Under the pieces are notes generated by a model. The model was not told where the DNA came from and searched no databases. It was given only the letters and a program-made list of their open reading frames with translations. A program made the translations under genes and the position numbers. A DNA stretch of 55,509 bases from assembly GCA_002699335.1 (NCBI GenBank), contig PACG01000111.1, forward strand, positions 64,713 to 120,221, read 5' to 3'. This document shows, one piece after another, positions 16,891 through 25,077 of the stretch. The DNA is from Candidatus Poribacteria bacterium (GTDB lineage: Bacteria > Poribacteria > WGA-4E > UBA9662). Positions within the stretch are counted from its first letter, which is position 1. Each line of letters begins with the position of its first letter.

Positions 16891-16918
16891 GTAGAGACGT
16901 CGCACGCAACGCCTCTAC
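16891..16918. repeat. REP-like palindromic hairpin
   Basis: GTAGAGACGT at 16891-16900 pairs with ACGCCTCTAC at 16909-16918 over ten positions with one A-C mismatch, leaving an 8-base loop. Its form resembles the short GTAGAGACGT...ACGTCTCTAC palindromes dispersed in many bacterial genomes. It lies in the 67-base gap inside the ether-lipid operon, where it could also act as an intercistronic hairpin. Only one copy was noticed in the window. Confidence 0.5.
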
Positions 16919-16952
16919 TTCTCAATTCTTAATCGTCATGCAAGGATGAGAT

Positions 16953-18707
16953 ATGGCTGAACAGAAATTCTTCGCTACGAAAGATGAGACTTGGGGGCAC
17001 AGATGGGGCTTTCAGGACTCACAATTCATTTTGCATCCGGACCGAACCATCACCCTTTCGGGAAATCGGTACGAACTCTGTGGCGTAGTTATGCCCGATT
17101 TTATTCCTTACGTAGAAGAATCACTACAAATCAGATTAGACCCAGACGACATTCTACCCGAAATTGAACGAAAGCCAGTCCAACCGCCTAGATCCAACCC
17201 CGCTTTCATCGACGCTGTCGTAGCCACTTTCCCCGAAGATCGTTACACGCTTGATGATACTGAACGACTGCTTCATAGTCACGGGCAAACCACCTCTGAG
17301 GAGGTTTATAAAATCCTCTATAATCGAGTCGACAAAACTACTGACATGGTGTTTTACGTCGAATCGGAAGAGGAGGTAACAGAACTAATTCGATTGGCAG
17401 AGGAATACGATGTTTGCCTGATTCCTTTTGGTGGTGGAACCAGCGTTAGTAGTGCTTTAAAATTGCCTGATTTAGAAACAAGAATGATTGTGGCTGTGGA
17501 TATCCGCCGCATGAATAAGATCGAGTGGATCAATGTGGATGACCGTCGAGCCTGCATTCAAGCTGGAATCACCGGCAAGCAGATGGAAGAAGAATTAGCC
17601 CAACATGGTTATATGGTTGGCCATGAGCCTGACAGCGTTGAGTTTTCGACCCTGGGGGGTTGGATTGCTACCCAAGCTAGCGGCATGAAGAAAAATCGAT
17701 ATGGAAATATCGAGGATATCATCGAAAATATAACAGTGATCACACCTCGAGGTATATTAGAACAGACAGAACCAACAACCAGGGTTTCGATGGGCATGCG
17801 ACCTCAAAATCTGCTGTTTGGTAGCGAAGGCAATCTGGGGATTATCACTAAAGCCGTGGTTAGGATTCACCAATTACCGGAGGTGCAGGAATACGCTTCA
17901 GCAGTCTTTCCAACCTGGGATCGAGGGGTTGACTTTCTCCATGATCTTTCTCGAACCAACTATGTACCGGCCAGTGTCCGTCTGGTAGACAATATCCAAT
18001 TCCGCTTCGGGCAGGCATTGAAACCACATCCTGAAGGCCTGAAAAAGGTCATGGCCAGCCTTCAGAAATTTGTCGTTTTGAACTTGAAAGGGTTAGATCC
18101 GTATAAAATGTGTGCGGCCACTTTTGTTATGGAAGGTGAAGCCCGGGAGGTAGCTTACCAAAAACAGAACCTATTGCAATTGGCCAAACAGCATCAAGGT
18201 ATCGCGGCCGGTCCCGAAAACGGCAAGAGGGGCTACATGCTGACCTTTGCCATCGCCTATATCCGTGATTTCTTATCCAATTACCACATTATTGGCGAAA
18301 CGATGGAGACTTCAGTTCCATGGAGCAAAATCTCCGAAGTTTGCCAGGTTGCGACTGATAAGCTGCTTGAGTTGCACGATAAGCACAATATTCCTGGTAG
18401 ACCTTACCTCTCTTGTCGTATTCCTCAGATCTATCACACGGGCGTCTGTATCTACTTTATGTTTGGTATGTATATGAAAGGGATTGATCAACCAGAAGAT
18501 GTCTTTGGGGGTATTGAACATGCTATGCGTCAGGTAATCATGGATCATGGCGGATCGATTTCTCATCATCACGGTGTTGGCAAACTACGAAAAGACTTTT
18601 TACCCAAAATACATTCACCGGCTAGTATTGAATTGCTGAAAAAAGTTAAGGCTTTCCACGATCCAAATAACGTTTTCGGTGTCCGAAACAACGTTTTCGC
18701 TGAATGA
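16953..18707 (+). CDS. Alkyldihydroxyacetonephosphate synthase (FAD-dependent, AGPS-like)
   Basis: 584 residues. The family swaps the acyl chain of acyl-DHAP for a fatty alcohol, creating the ether bond. FAD-binding region about 125-310: PFGGGTSVSSAL, then GHEPDSVEFSTLGGW and SGMKKNRYGNIEDI, a stretch close to eukaryotic AGPS, and LLFGSEGNLGIITKAV. The C-terminal half keeps PASVRLVDN, FRFGQALKP, the Tyr-bearing VCIYFMFG and the HHHGVGKLR triple-His motif that is functionally important in mammalian AGPS. Length fits the core enzyme without a peroxisomal targeting extension. Ordinary FAD oxidases such as GlcD lack the SGMKKN motif, so AGPS is favoured. Shine-Dalgarno AAGGATGAG precedes the ATG. 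It sits 67 bases after the multidomain enzyme and overlaps the next gene. Confidence 0.88.
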   Translation: MAEQKFFATKDETWGHRWGFQDSQFILHPDRTITLSGNRYELCGVVMPDFIPYVEESLQIRLDPDDILPEIERKPVQPPRSNPAFIDAVVATFPEDRYTLDDTERLLHSHGQTTSEEVYKILYNRVDKTTDMVFYVESEEEVTELIRLAEEYDVCLIPFGGGTSVSSALKLPDLETRMIVAVDIRRMNKIEWINVDDRRACIQAGITGKQMEEELAQHGYMVGHEPDSVEFSTLGGWIATQASGMKKNRYGNIEDIIENITVITPRGILEQTEPTTRVSMGMRPQNLLFGSEGNLGIITKAVVRIHQLPEVQEYASAVFPTWDRGVDFLHDLSRTNYVPASVRLVDNIQFRFGQALKPHPEGLKKVMASLQKFVVLNLKGLDPYKMCAATFVMEGEAREVAYQKQNLLQLAKQHQGIAAGPENGKRGYMLTFAIAYIRDFLSNYHIIGETMETSVPWSKISEVCQVATDKLLELHDKHNIPGRPYLSCRIPQIYHTGVCIYFMFGMYMKGIDQPEDVFGGIEHAMRQVIMDHGGSISHHHGVGKLRKDFLPKIHSPASIELLKKVKAFHDPNNVFGVRNNVFAE

Positions 18708-19521
18708 GATACTGACTGTGGACCTAAAGCAGAAAACAATTATCATTACAGGAGCCTCGTCGGGTATTGGTGCAACCTTAGCCCAAAAAGCTGGGCAGCG
18801 GGGAGCGAAAGTGGTTCTGGCTGCTAGAACTGAATCTAAGTTGGATGTACTGGCAAAAACGATGTCAGATTCAGGTAGTAAAGCTCTGGCTGTCGTCACC
18901 GATATTACAGATCCATCCCAATGTCGTGACCTAGTACGGCAAACAGTTGAAACTTTTGGTGGTGTAGACATCTTAATTCTGAATGCAGGGGTCAGTATGT
19001 GGGCTGCGTTTGAGGAGATTGAGGACGTCTCTTTTTTTAAAGACCTAATGGATGTTAATTATATGGGAGCAGTATACTGCGTGCAATCTGCACTCCCTCA
19101 CTTGAAAAAAAATCGAGGGTTGATTGCTCAGATGTCAACTGCTCAAGCTTTAATGGGTTTCCCTCATCATGCTGGTTATGCCGCATCAAAACATGCTTTG
19201 CAAGGATTTCTAACTTCACTGGAAATTGAGATGCAGGAGTCTGTACGATTCTTACACATCTATCTGGGCTGGATTCGAGATACAAATTTGCGGCGAAACG
19301 CTTTTAGTCTACAAGGCCAGCCAATGGGAGAACAAAAGCGGTCGCATAACAGTGAGTCTATCGGTTTGGAGGTGTGTACAGACGCCATTTTAGAGGCAAT
19401 TGCGGTCGGCAAAAGGAAAATTTACTTGCCAGCTAAATTGGGTTTTATTCCTTTCTTAAACGCTGTTTATCCCAGTTTCCTACAACGAAGAGTTTCTAAA
19501 GCGGTGCAAACTCAAACATAG
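18679..19521 (+). CDS. Short-chain dehydrogenase, candidate acyl/alkyl-DHAP reductase
   Basis: 280 residues. Classical SDR: GASSGIGATLAQKAG for the cofactor, NAGVSMWA, catalytic Ser in QMSTAQALMG, and GYAASKHAL with Tyr and Lys. The C-terminal LGFIPFLNAVYPSFLQRRV is hydrophobic, as in membrane-associated DHRS7-type reductases. Mammalian DHRS7B (PexRAP) reduces alkyl-DHAP to alkyl-glycerol-3-phosphate, the step after AGPS. The GTG start lies inside the AGPS gene (29-base overlap), implying translational coupling and shared function; GTG 18718 is a possible later start. Function is inferred from context, since SDR substrate cannot be read from sequence. Confidence 0.75.
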   Translation: MSETTFSLNEILTVDLKQKTIIITGASSGIGATLAQKAGQRGAKVVLAARTESKLDVLAKTMSDSGSKALAVVTDITDPSQCRDLVRQTVETFGGVDILILNAGVSMWAAFEEIEDVSFFKDLMDVNYMGAVYCVQSALPHLKKNRGLIAQMSTAQALMGFPHHAGYAASKHALQGFLTSLEIEMQESVRFLHIYLGWIRDTNLRRNAFSLQGQPMGEQKRSHNSESIGLEVCTDAILEAIAVGKRKIYLPAKLGFIPFLNAVYPSFLQRRVSKAVQTQT

Positions 19522-19551
19522 CAGTGTTGGATTAGCCTGGATTTGTACTAG

Positions 19552-19650
19552 CAGAAGCAATACCTAGAGAACGACTACAATTCCACCAAAGAACGTCTTC
19601 AGTTGATACTAAAAAAACTGGATGATAAGACTGCCGCTTCGCCGGTTTAA
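19552..19650 (+). pseudogene. Remnant of a small coiled-coil protein
   Basis: A 33-codon stretch (QKQYLENDYNSTKERLQLIL, then KKLDDK) ends at TAA 19648-19650 and is preceded in frame by stops at 19549-19551 and further upstream. The heptad-like, charged composition and the ending (ERLQLILKKLD) recall the C-termini of small ZapB-like coiled-coil proteins. It has no start codon or ribosome site, so it is probably a dead fragment. Confidence 0.3.
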
Positions 19651-19725
19651 ATACCTGTGATCAAGTGAATTTATGTCTGTCAACTCGCTGAACTAAAGGA
19701 TCACTAAACCAAAGAATAAGCCAGA

Positions 19726-21288
19726 ATGACTGCACCAACCAAAGTTCTGATTATTGAAGACGAAGTCGCTTTTTGGAGTCATTACCAACGTAAGCTCTCA
19801 CCACTAGGCTTAACTTTCGAAACGGCGGCTTCCCCAATGGAGGCCGCTGAAAAACTAACGATATTTGTTCCCGACATTGTATTGTTGGATCTTTCCTTTG
19901 AAGTTCCCAAAGGCCACAATTCAATGCAGGAAACAGAACAAGCAACCAAGGCCGAACATGCATCCATCGTTAACGTCCCTTCGAGTCCTATTCACGACAC
20001 GACGCTTGTTTGGGAGAACGGGGCATCTGCTTCAGAGGGGCTTACTTTTCTGTCTTATATTCGACGCCAATGTCCGGGGTCCAAAGTGATCGTAGTCACC
20101 GGAAATAGCGAGGTGGAGAATGCACTCGAAGCGGTTAGGCGGGGAGCTGCGGATTTCATCGAAAAAGGAAGCGGTTTCTTGGATGCCCTGCTGTTTCGAG
20201 TTCAAGCCATCAATGAGCGGTTACAACTGGAGAAACAACTTCGTCATCAGCAAGACTATGCCATTGACCGAATTGGCGGTTATCCTTATGGAACAGGGCA
20301 AATTATCGTTGGCACGTCAGAAGCGATGCACCGAGTTTTCCACCAGATCGACCGTTTAGCCAAGATCGAAGAAACGATTTTAGTTAGTGGTGCGACCGGT
20401 ACTGGCAAAGAGCTAGTTGCCCAGGCGATCCATTATCATAGTCATCGCTCAACTCAACCGTTCTTGCCGCTCAATTGCGCGGCCTTTCCCGAGGACTTAA
20501 TTGAAGATGAGCTTTTCGGTCATAAACGAGGTGCTTTTAGCGGAGCGACTAGCGATCGTTTGGGTGCTTTTGAAGCTGCTGATGGAGGGACGATTTTCCT
20601 GGATGAGATAGGTGAAATGCCGTTGACGATGCAACCCCGTTTATTACGAGTGTTGCAAGAAAAACAGGTCAAACGAATTGGTGAAAATCAAGAAAGGCCG
20701 ATCAATGTAAGGATTGTTGCTGCAACTAATCGAGATCTCAAACAATCGGTTTCTGGCGGCAATTTTCGGCAAGATTTATACTACCGCTTGAGTTCCCTAC
20801 CAATTGAACTTCCACCTTTGCGAGAGCGCGAAGGTGATATCCGGCTGCTGGTTCAACATTTCACCAACATCTTCTGCCAGCAATACCAGATCGACCGATA
20901 TTTCACGGCAGAAGCGATGAGTTACTTAACCTCTCAGGTTTGGGATGGCAATGTGCGAGAGTTGAGAGACTCTATCCAACGGAGTATTCTTTTTTCCAAT
21001 AGTGAACCAATTTCCATCGGGGATATAGAGCCAGAATCATCAATGGCTGGTAAGAGACGGAATATAGATAATACTACCTCTGGTTCAGGTAAGAGCTCAT
21101 CTCAGATTAAGGGGGATCTAAGTGAACTGAATGACCTCTTGCAGATTAAGTCTTATGCTGAAGCTCGGCGTGCGTTTGAAGATTGGTACGTTAGGAAGGT
21201 CTACGAGTCCACTGACGGGAATCAATCCCAGACGGCTCGCTTACTTGATATCGATCGCAATACAGTTCGACGGATTTTAAGTCGTTAG
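19726..21288 (+). CDS. NtrC-family sigma-54-dependent response regulator with altered receiver domain
   Basis: 520 residues: receiver (1-150), AAA+ domain (about 195-435) and Fis-type helix-turn-helix (about 490-520, SQTARLLDIDRNTVRRIL). The receiver keeps the acidic pair (EDE), phospho-acceptor Asp55 (IVLLDLSF), Thr125 (VVTGNSEVENAL) and Lys147, but has about 45 extra residues (about 60-104) after Asp55. The AAA+ part has Walker A GATGTGKE, Walker B GGTIFLDEIGEM, the arginine-finger region and GAFSGA where the sigma-54-contacting loop normally reads GAFTGA; Thr-to-Ser is mild. No histidine kinase lies beside it. It follows the ether-lipid genes by about 200 bases and may regulate them, but no -24/-12 promoter was seen there. 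Confidence 0.88.
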   Translation: MTAPTKVLIIEDEVAFWSHYQRKLSPLGLTFETAASPMEAAEKLTIFVPDIVLLDLSFEVPKGHNSMQETEQATKAEHASIVNVPSSPIHDTTLVWENGASASEGLTFLSYIRRQCPGSKVIVVTGNSEVENALEAVRRGAADFIEKGSGFLDALLFRVQAINERLQLEKQLRHQQDYAIDRIGGYPYGTGQIIVGTSEAMHRVFHQIDRLAKIEETILVSGATGTGKELVAQAIHYHSHRSTQPFLPLNCAAFPEDLIEDELFGHKRGAFSGATSDRLGAFEAADGGTIFLDEIGEMPLTMQPRLLRVLQEKQVKRIGENQERPINVRIVAATNRDLKQSVSGGNFRQDLYYRLSSLPIELPPLREREGDIRLLVQHFTNIFCQQYQIDRYFTAEAMSYLTSQVWDGNVRELRDSIQRSILFSNSEPISIGDIEPESSMAGKRRNIDNTTSGSGKSSSQIKGDLSELNDLLQIKSYAEARRAFEDWYVRKVYESTDGNQSQTARLLDIDRNTVRRILSR

Positions 21289-21317
21289 CTAGCAATCGGC
21301 AACGGGGTTCTGCCAGA

Positions 21318-22565
21318 TTAGAAGTATTCGCTGAACCATTCTTTCATCCGTTGGGTAATTTGTCCAAACAGGTTATCTCCTGGTTTCATGAACTGTCGGC
21401 CGCTTTCTGTTGACTGACGAACCACGGATCCGTACATCACCAACCCAACACCAGTGGCGTAGATTGGACTATTGACACGGTCGCTCAGACCTTTTAGCGG
21501 CCTTGGGTAGCCAATTCGGACAGGATATGGCAATCGGTCCTGTACCAATTCCAGTAAACCGCTAACTAAGGAGGTCCCACCCGTTAAAACCAACCCGGCC
21601 GGGGTTGAAGTCCCATAAGATGCAATTTCGTTGTGAATAAGGTCAATTGTCTCTTCCATGCGACATTGGATAATCTCCGCTAAATGTTGCCGCGGAATTA
21701 GACGGGGGCGTTGAAATCCTCCCACTGTTGGTGGTTGGATTTTTTCATGCGCCTCGATCAGTTCGACCAGCGCACACCCACGACGATGTTTCAGAATCTC
21801 AGCATCGTATGGCGTCATCTTTAACAATTGGGCGATGTCGTTAGTGACATGATCCCCACCAACTGCAATAACCTTGGTATGACGGAGGGCGTCATCTTTG
21901 TAGATCACAATGTCGGTGGTGCCACCACCCATGTCAGCTAGTGTTACACCCACCGCTCGTTCATCCGATGTCAAAATTGAGTCGGCTGAAGCAATCGGCT
22001 CCAAGACAATATCTTCTACCGATAGACCTGCATTATTAATACTCTTAAGCAGATTTTGTACTGATGCCACTGCTCCTGTAATAATATGGACATAAGCTTC
22101 GAGCCGAATACCTGACATGCCAACGGGATGTTTAATCCCATCTTGATCATCCACGACAAAGTCTTGTGAAATCACATGTAGCACCTCTCGATCAACAGGG
22201 GTTGCGGTAGCTTTTGCAGTGTTAATAGCACGGTCAACATCAGTTTGTATAATCTGATGGCCTTCTCCAGACACCGCTACTACTCCATGCGATGTCTGCC
22301 CCAGAATGTGTCCACCGGCAATACCAGCATAAACCGATCCAACCTGAACACCGGCCATCATTTCGGCCACCTTAACGGACTCCCGGATCGAGGCAGTTGT
22401 CTTTTCAATGTCTACTACTACCCCTTTCCGGAGGCCTTCGGATGGGGCTGTACCAACACCGACAATCTCGATTTTCTCTGGATCTGATTGCCACGTATTC
22501 CCAATGATCGTGGCAATTTTACTCGTACCGATATCTAAACCAACAACGATATCACCGCTGGCCAT
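21318..22565 (-). CDS. ftsA: Cell division protein FtsA
   Basis: 415 residues, actin-like ATPase that tethers FtsZ to the membrane. N-terminal phosphate-1 motif VGLDIGTSKIATIIG, SHUT region ALSDERA-like IEDIVLEPIASADSILTSDERAVG written in parts: VLEPIASAD and VTLADMGGGTTDI (phosphate 2), and LVLTGGTSLVSGL (adenosine motif). The end, FGQITQRMKEWFSEYF, is the amphipathic membrane-targeting helix typical of FtsA. AAGGAAA lies just before the ATG; the gene overlaps ftsQ by 14 bases. It is the last gene of the division cluster: the next gene is convergent and is not ftsZ. Confidence 0.95.
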   Translation of the reverse strand: MASGDIVVGLDIGTSKIATIIGNTWQSDPEKIEIVGVGTAPSEGLRKGVVVDIEKTTASIRESVKVAEMMAGVQVGSVYAGIAGGHILGQTSHGVVAVSGEGHQIIQTDVDRAINTAKATATPVDREVLHVISQDFVVDDQDGIKHPVGMSGIRLEAYVHIITGAVASVQNLLKSINNAGLSVEDIVLEPIASADSILTSDERAVGVTLADMGGGTTDIVIYKDDALRHTKVIAVGGDHVTNDIAQLLKMTPYDAEILKHRRGCALVELIEAHEKIQPPTVGGFQRPRLIPRQHLAEIIQCRMEETIDLIHNEIASYGTSTPAGLVLTGGTSLVSGLLELVQDRLPYPVRIGYPRPLKGLSDRVNSPIYATGVGLVMYGSVVRQSTESGRQFMKPGDNLFGQITQRMKEWFSEYF

Positions 22566-23535
22566 TTTCCTTATCTCCCCAATACATAACGTTTTCGAAT
22601 CTAAAATCTAAGTACTCGCCAACCAACGGTTGGGTACCAACTTTCAGTTGTTTTCGTTCGGAGGTGCGAGAGAATCTGTATTTTTCTGAGGCCATTGACC
22701 TCAGAAAAATCCCGACATTCTGAAGTCCACCTTTGATTAGATCGGCAGATAGCCATATCTTTGGCAAATTATCACAGTATAGGACAACTGAATCGCCGTG
22801 GTGGGACGGTCGAGTGGCAAAAGTCTCGATTGTTCTCAATTTGGTTAAGAGTTCTGGTCTCTTTTCTTTAATGAGCTCGATTACTAGCCTACATAACAAA
22901 AAGTCGCTGAGCCGGCGACTATCAATCTGTGTTCCAACCTGCTGAGCCCGCATGTCTGGATTGAGGTTACCATGTTCCGCTAAAATAAAATGATGTATGG
23001 TATCTGTAGACTCGAAGCCTTCTGCTAGCCGCCTAGCCTCGAAGGCCTCAAGCCCTTTAATGGTATCCGCGTATTCTAACACAAACCCCTCAACGTCAAC
23101 TAGGATGAATTGTTCATTCAAACGCGATTGATCCTGAACAATGGCAAAGGGTTTTCGTTCAGTAACCTCAATGTTCAAGGACCGAGCAAAGTTGTGTTTT
23201 GCAATCTGAACGCCCTTAACATAACTCAAGTTTCTCCGGATTTGCTGTTTCAAGTCCCCTAACGAAATTTGAAGCATTAAATCTTGGCCCGGATTGAGTC
23301 CAGAAGCATAGAAAATTTCTGCTTCAGAATACCTCTCACCACCCGAAATAGAGACGTGTTGCAAATCAAAGTAATCTACCGCCAATCGACCTAATGTCAG
23401 TAAACTGAATAGACCAATGCAGATTTGTATTAGCAGTTTTGACACTGATAGTTGCGACAATCGGTTAGAACCAGGTCTATAATCTGCAACAGTTGCCTTA
23501 AAGATGCGGTGGTTAGCAACCGTATTAGTTTGCAT
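22552..23535 (-). CDS. ftsQ: Cell division protein FtsQ/DivIB
   Basis: 327 residues. A cytoplasmic N-terminus of about 30 residues, one membrane helix (LLIQICIGLFSLLTLG, about 34-49), a POTRA domain (DLQHVSISGGERYSEAEIFYAS and LSYVKGVQIAKHNFARSLNI, ending VTERKPFAIV), then the FtsQ beta domain. Only weak sequence identity is expected for this family; position between murC and ftsA supports the call. It overlaps murC by 11 bases and ftsA by 14, so the three are translationally coupled. It is somewhat longer than E. coli FtsQ, with an insertion around 150-200. Confidence 0.9.
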   Translation of the reverse strand: MQTNTVANHRIFKATVADYRPGSNRLSQLSVSKLLIQICIGLFSLLTLGRLAVDYFDLQHVSISGGERYSEAEIFYASGLNPGQDLMLQISLGDLKQQIRRNLSYVKGVQIAKHNFARSLNIEVTERKPFAIVQDQSRLNEQFILVDVEGFVLEYADTIKGLEAFEARRLAEGFESTDTIHHFILAEHGNLNPDMRAQQVGTQIDSRRLSDFLLCRLVIELIKEKRPELLTKLRTIETFATRPSHHGDSVVLYCDNLPKIWLSADLIKGGLQNVGIFLRSMASEKYRFSRTSERKQLKVGTQPLVGEYLDFRFENVMYWGDKENGQR

Positions 23536-24952
23536 CTTTAAGGTATTTTAGTAATTTCCATCCCACTTGCCAAATATCGCCGGCACCAGCAGTAATGACA
23601 ATATCATTGGGTTGAAGTAGGTCTACAATCTGTTCGACTACCAGATGGGACATATAGATGACGTTTGGATGTCCTTGAGCGCGAATCGAATCAGCCAGCA
23701 TTTTGCCGGAAACGCCGTCCAACGGTGTTTCCTCAGCCGCATAAATGGGAGTCAGCAGCAGGAGATCTGTATCTGAAAAAGAGACAGCAAACTCGTCGGC
23801 TAACGATTGAACCCGTTGGTAACGATGCGGTTGGACAATTCCAACTACCCGCCGGTTGTAGCCGGTTTTAGCGGCTCGGAAAACAGCACGTAATTTGGCC
23901 GGATTATGCGCGTAATCATCGACAACCATTATTCCCTTCACTTCGCCCAAAATCTCGAACCGACGATGAATGCCCTGAAAGTTTGCTAATGCCTCTTGAA
24001 TTTGCTGAAAAGAGAGTAGCGTTGGATAGTCTCGCCCAAAAGCCGAGGATATGGTTAGACCTACGGTAATAGCTGCCAGTGCATTTGAAACGTTGTGTAG
24101 TCCTGGCATATTAAGCTCGATCTGTCCCAACGAGTTTCCGTTCTGAGAAACACGAAAAGAACTCCGAGTGTTTTCAAATCGGATTTGATCAGCCTTAATC
24201 TCAGCCTCTGTCTCTACACCGTAGGTGACATAGCGCTTATGTACCTGCGGTAAAATCTGTCGGATATTCTCTTGATCCAAACATAATACCACCGAACCAT
24301 AAAATGACACTTTGTTAATGAAGTTAAGAAACGCGCTACGGATTTCGGCGAGATCGTGATAATAGTCCAGGTGATCTACGTCAATTGAAGTCACAACCGC
24401 TAAGCCGGGCGTGTAATGTTTAAACGAACCATAAGCTTCATCCGCCTCAACCACTATTAAGTCACTCTGGCCGATCCGAGCGTGGCTACCGATGCTGATC
24501 AATTTCCCCCCAACAACCACCGTTGGATCCAGTCGTTCTAGCACGGCTGCGGTCATAGCGGTAGTGGTTGTTTTGCCATGCGTACCGCTGATGGCAATAC
24601 TGTAATATGACCGCATAATTTCGGCCAGCATTTCAGCCCCCCTGATAACGGGGATTTTCCTTGCAACTGCAAGTTGAACTTCAGGGTTATCATTCGGTAC
24701 CGCGGGTGAAGTCACAACAACATCTGCGGTACCAACTTGCTCAGCCAAATGACCTTGGAAAATTATCAGTCCCAGCTCTATCAGCCGTTGTGTCGATTCG
24801 TTCCGTCGTTGGTCAGAGCCTGTGATCTGGAATCCGTGATGGGCTAAAATCTCAGCAATTCCGCTCAGCCCTGCGCCACCAATACCGACGAAGTGAATAT
24901 GTTGAGTTCGGCCTAACAGGTGAAGTTCAGATTGTTTCAAGATGGTTTTCAA
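23525..24952 (-). CDS. murC: UDP-N-acetylmuramate--L-alanine ligase (MurC)
   Basis: 475 residues. Adds L-Ala to UDP-MurNAc in peptidoglycan precursor synthesis. Rossmann start HFVGIGGAGLSGIAEIL with GSD; ATP site GTHGKTTTTAM; VVEADEAYGSFKHY; VDHLDYYHD; and the C-terminal VVDDYAHNPAKLRA and IVQPHRYQR motifs specific to MurC. Full length. Followed by ftsQ with overlap; 125 bases separate it from murG upstream. Confidence 0.96.
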   Translation of the reverse strand: MKTILKQSELHLLGRTQHIHFVGIGGAGLSGIAEILAHHGFQITGSDQRRNESTQRLIELGLIIFQGHLAEQVGTADVVVTSPAVPNDNPEVQLAVARKIPVIRGAEMLAEIMRSYYSIAISGTHGKTTTTAMTAAVLERLDPTVVVGGKLISIGSHARIGQSDLIVVEADEAYGSFKHYTPGLAVVTSIDVDHLDYYHDLAEIRSAFLNFINKVSFYGSVVLCLDQENIRQILPQVHKRYVTYGVETEAEIKADQIRFENTRSSFRVSQNGNSLGQIELNMPGLHNVSNALAAITVGLTISSAFGRDYPTLLSFQQIQEALANFQGIHRRFEILGEVKGIMVVDDYAHNPAKLRAVFRAAKTGYNRRVVGIVQPHRYQRVQSLADEFAVSFSDTDLLLLTPIYAAEETPLDGVSGKMLADSIRAQGHPNVIYMSHLVVEQIVDLLQPNDIVITAGAGDIWQVGWKLLKYLKDAN

Positions 24953-25077
24953 CCCGGTTATTTTTTGAATTAGAAATCTCTCAACTTGTTAGCCCCTAGT
25001 CAGAAGCTAATCTGACGCCGGCAAGTAACTGGGGACTGACTTTCCAGACCAGACGAAAGATGGAGTTACTTAGGTTC

